The translations under genes and the position numbers were made by a program. The notes below the pieces were generated by a model. The model was given only the letters and a program-made list of their open reading frames with translations. It was not told the DNA's origin and did no database searches. This document shows positions 56,955 through 64,000 of a stretch of DNA of 64,000 nucleotides, piece by piece (position 1 is the stretch's first letter; the number at the start of each line of letters is the position of its first letter). Source of the DNA: an uncultured Holophagaceae bacterium (GTDB lineage Bacteria > Acidobacteriota > Holophagae > Holophagales > Holophagaceae); contig CAISFO010000097.1 of assembly GCA_903884655.1 (NCBI GenBank), positions 112,430 to 176,429 of the forward strand, in the 5' to 3' direction.

Positions 56955-58373
56955 TCAGAGGCAATCCCAGACGGACTTCGCCTGGCCAGAGGCACCTGCC
57001 GTGGCCGCCTTCACGCTGACCTTGAGCTCGTCCGGCAGGTTGCGGGCAGCCTCCAGGGCCTGGAGCCGGAAGGGCGGTGTGAGCCTTTCCCACTCAGCCG
57101 CCAGCGCCTTGACCCAGGTCTGGTCACCCAGAAGAGCCCGGGCGGGCCAGCGCCAGGCCGCTCCGAGCCCTGGTTCCTCCAGAGCCTTCTGGGCGGTGAC
57201 GAGGTCTCCGGTGCGCTGGGCCACAAGGGCGGCCGCCTCCGCCGCCTCCCGCTGGGCGAAGGGATCCTCCAGCAGCGCCAGCAGGGGCTGGAGGGACTGG
57301 GACTCGCCCACCTTCCCCAGGGCCCGGGCCAGGGCAAACCGGGCGCCCTCGGGCGCGGCACCAAGCGCCGCCACCAGCCAGGTGGCATCCCCGGGCCGAG
57401 CGGCCGCCACCAGGCCCTCCGCGGCTGAACGCCGGACCCCCACTGGACCGGTTCCGAGCGCATCCAGGTAGGGCGCCAACCGGTCCTCTGGGCCCCCGTT
57501 CCTCCTGGGACCTGCGACGGTAGCCTGTTCCAGATCCCTGGCGGAGAATCCAGGCAGGGGTTCTTCGCCCCAGCCGGCGGCCTCGGCGCTCTCCAGCCAA
57601 TGGGACAGTTCCTGTCCAAAGGCTTGCATATCCGGCAGGCGCTTCGATGGATCCGGCTGGAGGGCGCGCATGATGAGTCCGGCCATGCGGGGCGGGAACC
57701 CCGGCCGGACGGCCGCCGGGGGCAGCTGCACCTGGGCGTAGGCCTGCCCCGTCATGAATTCGAAGAGGATGGCGCCCAGGGCGTAGACATCGCAGCGGCC
57801 GTCCACGCGGCGCGGGTCACCATGCTGTTCCGGGGCCATGTAGCCCAGGGTTCCCACCACCATCTGGCTGCGGGTCGCACGGGTCCGGCCCTCTTCGCCT
57901 TCCCAGTAGCACACCCCGAAATCCGTGACCTTGAGCAGGCCGTCGGCCGCGAACAGCAGGTTCGAGGGTTTCAAATCCCGATGCACCACCCCGGCCTGAT
58001 GGGCGACATCAAGCGCCCCGCAGACCGGAATCAGCCGGCGGGCCAGGAGGGCCGGAGCTTCGCCCCGGCAGGCTTTCAGGCTGCCGCCAGGCAGCAGCTC
58101 CATCACCAGGTAGGGCCAGGCTCCGCTGGTCCCGAACGAAAAGATTTCCACCAGGCCCGGGTGGGATAGTCGCGTGAGGACTTCGCCTTCCCGCAGGAAC
58201 CTGCGCACCAGATCCGCCTCGCGGTGGACCTCGGGACGCAGGAGCTTCACCGCGCAGAACAGGCCGGGACGGAATCGGTCCTCTCCGCGGAAGACCAGGG
58301 CCATGCCGCCTTCGCCGAGGGGATCCAGGAGCCTGACGCTGCCGATCTGCAGGGGGGGTCGCAGGCCGTTCAT
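56955..58373 (-). CDS. Ser/Thr protein kinase with C-terminal HEAT-like repeats
   Basis: LLDPLGEGGMALVFRGED...VVHRDLKPSNLLF...VTDFGVC...GTLGYMAPEQHG; Ala/Leu repeats (GPVGVRRSAAEGLVAAARPGDATWLVAAL). Confidence 0.9.
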   Translation of the reverse strand: MNGLRPPLQIGSVRLLDPLGEGGMALVFRGEDRFRPGLFCAVKLLRPEVHREADLVRRFLREGEVLTRLSHPGLVEIFSFGTSGAWPYLVMELLPGGSLKACRGEAPALLARRLIPVCGALDVAHQAGVVHRDLKPSNLLFAADGLLKVTDFGVCYWEGEEGRTRATRSQMVVGTLGYMAPEQHGDPRRVDGRCDVYALGAILFEFMTGQAYAQVQLPPAAVRPGFPPRMAGLIMRALQPDPSKRLPDMQAFGQELSHWLESAEAAGWGEEPLPGFSARDLEQATVAGPRRNGGPEDRLAPYLDALGTGPVGVRRSAAEGLVAAARPGDATWLVAALGAAPEGARFALARALGKVGESQSLQPLLALLEDPFAQREAAEAAALVAQRTGDLVTAQKALEEPGLGAAWRWPARALLGDQTWVKALAAEWERLTPPFRLQALEAARNLPDELKVSVKAATAGASGQAKSVWDCL

Positions 58374-59302
58374 GGGGCCGGGAACGCCCGGTCGCGCCCT
58401 CCGGCTTTGGCGGCATAGAGGGCCGCATCGGCCCGGGCCAGAAGGGCCCCGCCGTCCGAATCGCCCGGTTGGAGCTGCGCGACCCCCAAGCTGCAGGTCA
58501 GCGGCAGGACCTGGCCTTCCTCCAGCGCCAGCGGCAGCGTTGCCAAGGCCCGCCGAAGTCCCTCGGCGGCGGTGAGCGCCAACATGGCGGAGGTTTCAGG
58601 CAGCACGATAAGGAATTCGTCCCCTCCCAGCCGGCCCACGGGATCGGAACCCCGGAGGCGGCGCCGAAGCAGCGCGCCGAAGGCTTCCAGGGCCCGGTCG
58701 CCCACCCGGTGGCCGTGGGCATCGTTGACCTGCTTGAACCGGTCCAGGTCCGCCAGGATCACCGACAGGGGACGCTGGTGCCGCTGCGCCAGGTCCACAT
58801 GGGCTTCCAGCTGATGGAGGACGGAGGCCCGGTTTCCGACCCCCGTCAGGGGGTCCAGGGTGGTGAGCGCCACGATCTCCTGGTGGTACCTGCGCTCCAC
58901 GGCATCCATGCGCTTGAGCTTGAAGACGTGTCCTCCCACCCGGAGCACATCTTCGGCCTTGAGCCGCACGGGGCCTGGATGCGCATAGACCCGCTTGCCA
59001 TTCACGAACAGGCCATTGGTGGAGCCCAGGTCCCGAAGTTCCACGGTTTCCAGATCGGCGGCTACCCTCAACCTGGCGTGGTGGCGGCTCACCTCCGGTT
59101 CAGGCAGACATAGGCCGTTGTCCGGCGCCCGGCCGATCTCCAGCCCCCCCATCGGCAGGGGAATGAACTGACCCATGGGCTGGCCCACATAGCGGATCAA
59201 CACCCATTCCCGCGTGTCCAGGTCCTCGAGCAGTTCCACCTCTTCCGACGCAACGGCCGGATCCCAATCGGGAATTTCAGGGGGGGTGGGCTCTTGGGGC
59301 AT
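58370..59302 (-). CDS. FHA-GGDEF protein (putative diguanylate cyclase)
   Basis: FHA: LEIGRAPDNGLCLPEPEVSRHHARLRV...DLGSTNGLFVNGKRV; GGDEF: VGRLGGDEFLIVLPET. Confidence 0.93.
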   Translation of the reverse strand: MPQEPTPPEIPDWDPAVASEEVELLEDLDTREWVLIRYVGQPMGQFIPLPMGGLEIGRAPDNGLCLPEPEVSRHHARLRVAADLETVELRDLGSTNGLFVNGKRVYAHPGPVRLKAEDVLRVGGHVFKLKRMDAVERRYHQEIVALTTLDPLTGVGNRASVLHQLEAHVDLAQRHQRPLSVILADLDRFKQVNDAHGHRVGDRALEAFGALLRRRLRGSDPVGRLGGDEFLIVLPETSAMLALTAAEGLRRALATLPLALEEGQVLPLTCSLGVAQLQPGDSDGGALLARADAALYAAKAGGRDRAFPAP

Positions 59303-59330
59303 CTGGAAAAGTCTAGCGGAGATCGGTGCT

Positions 59331-60236
59331 CTATCCCTCGGAGACCCGGTCCCTGCCGCCAGCTTTGGCCCGGTACAGGGCCGCATCGGCCCTGGCCAGC
59401 AGCTGCCCCGCGTCCTGATCCGCTGCCGTCCGTTCGGCGATACCCAGGCTGCAGGTGACCGTCAGGCCTCCCCCACTCTGGGACATCGGGGTGGATCCGA
59501 TGGCCTTCCGGAGACGTTCGGCGAAAGGGCGGGCCCCTGATAGGTCCGTTTCCGGAAGGATCATGAGGAACTCCTCGCCGCCGATCCGACCGGCCAGATC
59601 GGCTTCCCGAAGGCTCGCGAGGAGACGCTCCCCGAAGACGCGGAGCACGATATCGCCGGCACCATGACCGTAGGTATCGTTGACCTGCTTGAAGTGGTCC
59701 AGGTCACAGACCACCACGGACAGAGGGCGGTTGTAGCGCAGGCTCAATCCAAACCGGTTCTGGAGCTCGGCCAGCGCGCTGCCCCGGTTGGCGAGACCGG
59801 TCAGGGGATCCTTGGTGCTGAGGTCCAGGAGGGTCTCGTGGAAGGCCCGTTCCAGGGGGTCGAGAAACACCAGCTTGAGCACGTGGCCGCCGAGGGCCAG
59901 GCGGTCCCCGGTGCGAAGGTCGACAAGCCCCCGCACCGGTTCCCCATTCAAACGGGTGCCGTTGGTGGAGCCCAGGTCTTCCACCAGGACCCGGCCTTCC
60001 TGAATGAGGATCCGTGCGTGCTGGCGGCTCACCTCTCCATCCAGCAGGGCCACCACGCAATCGGGCGCGCGGCCAAGGATCGCCTGTCCCGTTGGCAGCG
60101 GGAAGACGCGGCCCAGGGCCGCCCCCGCATAGGCCACCAGGGCCCACTCCGCGGGGTCCTGGCTCGCGTCCCCGTCGGTCTTTGTGCGGACGGCCGTGGG
60201 CATCTCGGGCAGTCCCGGCATGGTTTCCATGTTCAT
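59331..60236 (-). CDS. FHA-GGDEF (GGEEF) protein, tandem paralogue
   Basis: FHA: AILGRAPDCVVALLDGEVSRQHARILI...DLGSTNGTRLNGEPV; GGEEF: AGRIGGEEFLMILPETD. Confidence 0.93.
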   Translation of the reverse strand: MNMETMPGLPEMPTAVRTKTDGDASQDPAEWALVAYAGAALGRVFPLPTGQAILGRAPDCVVALLDGEVSRQHARILIQEGRVLVEDLGSTNGTRLNGEPVRGLVDLRTGDRLALGGHVLKLVFLDPLERAFHETLLDLSTKDPLTGLANRGSALAELQNRFGLSLRYNRPLSVVVCDLDHFKQVNDTYGHGAGDIVLRVFGERLLASLREADLAGRIGGEEFLMILPETDLSGARPFAERLRKAIGSTPMSQSGGGLTVTCSLGIAERTAADQDAGQLLARADAALYRAKAGGRDRVSEG

Positions 60237-60265
60237 GGGTGATCGCTTGGCTGAGGGCGGGTGCT

Positions 60266-61051
60266 TCACGGGTCCTCCACAAAGCAGCTCAAGAGCGTGC
60301 CATCGTCCTTGCGGCGGGCCAGGATGAAGGGCGCCCGGGGGCTCTTGATCGCGGCCGCCTCCAGACGCACCAGGATCCGGCCCTGGGCCGGGTCGTGGCG
60401 CAGATCGGCCACCCCCTTGCGGGGCAGGCGGAAGAGGCCCATCACTTCCAGGTTCCGGACATTTTCCCCGGTCCCGCGGACCATCTGCAGGCTGTAGCGC
60501 ATCCACAATCCCTTCGGCAGCCGCTGGATGTCCTCGGCCCGGATGGGCACCGCCAGGGACAACATGGCCTCCTGCCCCTCGACAGCGCACCCTTCGCCCA
60601 GATCGGGGTCCAGGCGCCGAGCCGCCGGAGCCTGGACGGGGTCTGCGATCCGGCGCACGGACGGTCGCAGCGGCGGTTCCACTCGGCCGAGCACCCTGGC
60701 CTTGCGGGGCAGCGGTGGCACCGTGATCCGCGCAGCCCGGCCCTTTTCCAGGGGGGTCATGTGGAGCACCTCCGCCTCGGCCCCCCACTTGGCCCAGCCT
60801 GCTTCCTGCATGAGGTGGCAGGGGAACGGCTGGAGGGTTTGACCCTGTACCGCCTCCTTCAGGAGGCTCATTTCCCGGCGCATGGTGACGGGCGGTTCCA
60901 GTCCCGGCCGCTGCTCGACAGCCAGGGCCACCGACCCATGACTCTTGGATAGAAAGGGTTCGGGCGTGACTTGGGTGACCTTCAGCCCAGTGAAGGCGCG
61001 GCGGAGCGTTTCCGTCGCATCCGCCATGGCGTCCTTCACCCGACCGAACAT
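60266..61051 (-). CDS. Hypothetical protein
   Basis: 261 aa, good codon structure, overlaps the upstream stop; no recognised domain. Confidence 0.6.
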   Translation of the reverse strand: MFGRVKDAMADATETLRRAFTGLKVTQVTPEPFLSKSHGSVALAVEQRPGLEPPVTMRREMSLLKEAVQGQTLQPFPCHLMQEAGWAKWGAEAEVLHMTPLEKGRAARITVPPLPRKARVLGRVEPPLRPSVRRIADPVQAPAARRLDPDLGEGCAVEGQEAMLSLAVPIRAEDIQRLPKGLWMRYSLQMVRGTGENVRNLEVMGLFRLPRKGVADLRHDPAQGRILVRLEAAAIKSPRAPFILARRKDDGTLLSCFVEDP

Positions 61052-61599
61052 CAGGAGTCCTTGACCACGAGGCTCTGGAGGGCCGCCGCCACCCGCTCCA
61101 TGGGCTCGACGAGATCCATGTGGTAGCCCGCCTCCAGCAGCTTCAGGACCGCCTGCTCCTGGGTGATGGCATCCACAGAGGCGGCAAAGACAACGCGCAG
61201 TGGGGCCGAGCCATCCGTCAGCTGGAGGAGCAGTTCCCGGGGTCCGGCGCGGAAGGTCTCGCCCACCTTCGCCAGGGGCGATTCCTGGCTCTTCTGCACC
61301 GCCAGCACCGGGTACTTCGCGTCCCCGGACCAGCCCCCGGCCAGCTCCGTGACACTGATGATGAAGAGATCCGGCGCGGTTTTCAGTTCCTTGAGCAGGG
61401 TCTTCTGGATGACTTCTTCCTTCAGGTGCGGCTCCAGGGACTTGCCGTACAGGATGCTTTGCAGACGGGTCGGCGTGATGGGCTCGGTGTAGCGGAAGTC
61501 CAGCGGGATCCCCGACGTGTCCGTAACCAGGAGACCGCCCAGGTAGCTGGCCCCCTCCTTAACCGCCATGAAGTAAGCCAACTTGATCGGTTCCGCCAT
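61051..61599 (-). CDS. Hypothetical protein
   Basis: 182 aa MAEPIKLAYFMAVKEGASYLGGLLVTDTSGIPLDFRYTEP...; first gene of the signalling run. Confidence 0.65.
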   Translation of the reverse strand: MAEPIKLAYFMAVKEGASYLGGLLVTDTSGIPLDFRYTEPITPTRLQSILYGKSLEPHLKEEVIQKTLLKELKTAPDLFIISVTELAGGWSGDAKYPVLAVQKSQESPLAKVGETFRAGPRELLLQLTDGSAPLRVVFAASVDAITQEQAVLKLLEAGYHMDLVEPMERVAAALQSLVVKDS

Positions 61600-61691
61600 A
61601 TGAACACCCCTGCCTGGAAGGCTACATCCCCATCGGCAGAACCTCCCCTTGCCTTTTGTCCCGCACCTGGTACATTAGATTTTCCACTCAT

Positions 61692-61766
61692 TGGGGAGTG
61701 GTCTAATGGTAGGACAACGGTTTCTGGTACCGTCAGGTGAGGGTTCAAATCCTTCCTCCCCAACCA
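61692..61766 (+). tRNA. tRNA-Gln (CTG)
   Basis: Acceptor TGGGGAG/CTCCCCA, anticodon stem ACGGT-TTCTGGT-ACCGT, T arm GAGGG-TTCAAAT-CCTTC, encoded CCA. Confidence 0.93.
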
Positions 61767-61783
61767 TTCACAATTTGGACGAT

Positions 61784-61858
61784 GGTCCCATCGTATAGCG
61801 GTTAGTACACCGCCCTCTCACGGCGGGAACAGGGGTTCGATTCCCCTTGGGACTACCA
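61784..61858 (+). tRNA. tRNA-Glu (CTC)
   Basis: Anticodon arm CCGCC-CTCTCAC-GGCGG, T arm AGGGG-TTCGATT-CCCCT, encoded CCA. Confidence 0.93.
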
Positions 61859-61864
61859 ACACCA

Positions 61865-61896
61865 ACCCCCTGCTTCGTCAGGGGGTTGTCGTTTTG
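61865..61896 (+). terminator. Intrinsic terminator after the tRNAs
   Basis: AACCCCCTG-cttcgt-CAGGGGGTT followed by GTCGTTTT. Confidence 0.8.
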
Positions 61897-62034
61897 GGGT
61901 GAACGAGGCGTTCTGCTTTTGTTCGCTTTGCCTCACCAGTTGCCTCACTTGGGGTGCTTTCGGGCGCTTTACGGTGTGCCAGGGTGGGACGGTATTTGGT
62001 GCGATTCTCTTCTCCAGCAGAGGAGGCTCCCCCC

Positions 62035-62697
62035 ATGGCGCGCATCGTAGTCGGAGCAGACCTGTGCGCGGGCTCCTGGGCGGTCATCCGCTTGGTCGAT
62101 GGGCGCTTCGATGCGGGCACCGTGCTGCCGAGCCTGGCGGAGGTGGCCACCACCTTCGGCGCAGACGCCAGCGTGATTGCGGTCGACATCCCCTGCTCTT
62201 ATGCAGCCCCCCATACCAAGGGGCGCATGTGCGAGCGCGAGGGGCGAGCAATGCTCGGACCCCGCTGGCAGAGCATGTTTGAGACCTACCCTGAGCTCGT
62301 CATGCTCGCGGAGACCTATGAAGCAGCCAATGCCCTTGCCCGGTCAACGATCGGGAAAGGCCTTCCAAAGCAGTCCTACGACCTCGGCAAGGCCATCAAG
62401 GAAGCCATTGCGCTAAGCGAAAGAGACCCGCGTCTGCATGAGACGCACCCCGAGCTGGTATTCGTCCGCCTAGCCGGATCCTTGGCTACTAAGAAATCAT
62501 GGACGGGATTCCGACAGCGTCTGCTCGCCCTGGAGACAGCAGGCGTCCAGCTTCCGAACGATTTTCCAGAGGGGGAAAAGGTCGCCGTAGACGATGTCAT
62601 CGATGCCGCCGCCGCTGCCGTGGCAGCCGACCAAATCGCCCTGGGTACAGGCCATCGCTTACCGATCCAGGTGACCGAGCCAGCCATCTGGTATTAG
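62035..62697 (+). CDS. DUF429-like protein
   Basis: RIVVGADLCAGSWAVIRLVDGRF...VIAVDIPCSYAAPHTKGRMCEREGRAMLG...HPELVFVRLAG... Confidence 0.7.
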   Translation: MARIVVGADLCAGSWAVIRLVDGRFDAGTVLPSLAEVATTFGADASVIAVDIPCSYAAPHTKGRMCEREGRAMLGPRWQSMFETYPELVMLAETYEAANALARSTIGKGLPKQSYDLGKAIKEAIALSERDPRLHETHPELVFVRLAGSLATKKSWTGFRQRLLALETAGVQLPNDFPEGEKVAVDDVIDAAAAAVAADQIALGTGHRLPIQVTEPAIWY

Positions 62698-62715
62698 TGC
62701 GACGGTGGTGCCGAC

Positions 62716-63021
62716 CTACCTGCCCTTCAGCCCATCGAGCAGGGTCTGGAGCGCGCCAGTGGGGATCAGGGTGCGTCGCCCCAGCTTGACCGCGGGCAGA
62801 TCGCCCTCCTTGATCAGCTTCCAGACGGAGGTCTTGCTGATCCCCAGTGCCAGCGCCGCCTGCGGAATGCTGTAGGCCACCTGGCGGGAGGATGGTGCAG
62901 GGGCAGGAACTGGCGGTGGTGGCGGAGCCACCTCAGGCTCTGGCACGGTCTTACGCGGTCGCCCAGGGCCTCGCGCGGGCAACTCCTCCACGTCGATGGT
63001 CATCGTGACCAGGTAGCGCAT
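62716..63021 (-). CDS. Excisionase-family (MerR-like) helix-turn-helix DNA-binding protein
   Basis: YSIPQAALALGISKTSVWKLIKEGDLPAVKLGRRTLIPTGALQTLLDGL. Confidence 0.8.
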   Translation of the reverse strand: MRYLVTMTIDVEELPARGPGRPRKTVPEPEVAPPPPPVPAPAPSSRQVAYSIPQAALALGISKTSVWKLIKEGDLPAVKLGRRTLIPTGALQTLLDGLKGR

Positions 63022-63741
63022 GGCTCCTCCTCTGGATGTGGTTGCGCAGAGTTGCTCCTGATGCAGGCGGAGCGCCATTTCGGAGCGACTCTTGCACCCA
63101 GTTTGCTCGCATCGTGCGAGGTCAAAAATGGATGCCCCGTTCGCCCCCAGGCACACGATTCATGCCCGGTTCTTTTTGCAGTGGCACCCGTCCTGTGGCC
63201 ATGTGACATGGTTCCCACGGAACGAGCCACTACCCGAGGACGGCACCCCTAAACCCGGGAGTGACGCACCACGACGTCGCCTCCCAAAGGGCCTGCCGCT
63301 GTGTCCCTCCTGTCAAAAGGCACAGGATCTCCCGGAGCCATCTGTGGCTTGTCTGGTGGGATCGGTTGTACTCCAACGAATCGCAGCCATCGGGTTTCAT
63401 CGCGGCGAAAAGGAGCGGCTGAACGCACTTCATTTCCAAAACAACTACCGTGATCGTCTCCTTGTGTTCACGCCCGCCCCCAACACCATCGAATCCCAGA
63501 TCAGGTCCCTGGCAGCCACTCTTGGGTGCAGCTTTGATCTCGCGGATACCCGAGTGGTGCCACCAATCCCTGGGGAGTTGCCGAACCGACCTACGCCTCC
63601 TTCCCCACCCCAGACCAAGAACAAGCACTGGGCGCTGATCACTTGCAGGCCCGGTGGGAAGCCCCTGAACCTTGGCAAGCTCAGCTTGGAAACCTATACC
63701 CCCATCGGGACGATCCCCTGGCCGCCAAACCCGAAGGACCT

Positions 63742-63865
63742 GATGGGCCTGGGATCGACGTCTATTTTGACAATGTAGGGGACGGTACGCTCGAGGCTGC
63801 CATTTCGGCCATGCGCCTGCACGGCCGCATCATCGCCTGCGGCGGGATCTCCCAATACAATGCGC
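63742..63865 (+). pseudogene. Fragment of an NADP-dependent zinc-type oxidoreductase (CurA/YncB-like)
   Basis: [38 protein letters not shown], then unrelated residues and a stop. Confidence 0.6.
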
Positions 63866-64000
63866 GACGACAATTACACCTGTGCATCGGTGACAACTAC
63901 ACCAGGGCGTCTGGAGTAGCGCCGAACGGGTAATTTCATGCCCTGCTGGTCCTACGGTCCAATGGACGTAGGAAGGCGGTGCCATGGCCCCGGTCACAGA

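Noticed and set aside
63092-63778. 228-aa plus ORF in the accessory region
   Set aside because: No recognisable domain, proline/histidine-rich composition, and no convincing start context; not listed as a CDS.

Overview
GC-rich bacterial chromosomal window, probably Acidobacteriota/Holophagae (Geothrix-like); this is judged from gene content and no search was run. It is mostly densely packed housekeeping genes: holB, tmk, rfaE1, murA, gpt, prs, a DAHP synthase, a livJHMGF branched-chain amino acid ABC operon, nrfHA, pepF, and tRNA-Gln plus tRNA-Glu. The most notable region is a nitrogen-control locus at about 9.2-19.9 kb. It holds PII, AmtB, a TorF-type porin, an SMR-like protein, a GSI-alpha glutamine synthetase in line with a Ser/Thr kinase and a PP2C phosphatase, an APC permease, and a GAF/sigma54 enhancer-binding protein. 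I find four copies of a paired ~10-bp motif (ACAWWTTTGT-like) with an exact 30-bp pitch. Two pairs sit at a nearly identical distance upstream of good sigma54 -24/-12 elements, and one lies in front of the activator gene itself. PII has Phe at the usual uridylylation Tyr, and the GS lacks the adenylylation loop. Other points of interest are a 78-nt perfect four-way-junction (cloverleaf-like) inverted-repeat structure at 9083-9160, a TlpA-DUF4266 fusion beside DUF3570/ApbE/DsbD-alpha-like genes, a five-gene signalling run with tandem FHA-GGDEF proteins and a HEAT-repeat kinase, a divergent RpiR / alpha-oxoamine synthase / enolase-superfamily / EamA cluster, a MocR operator region, and an accessory junction downstream of tRNA-Glu.
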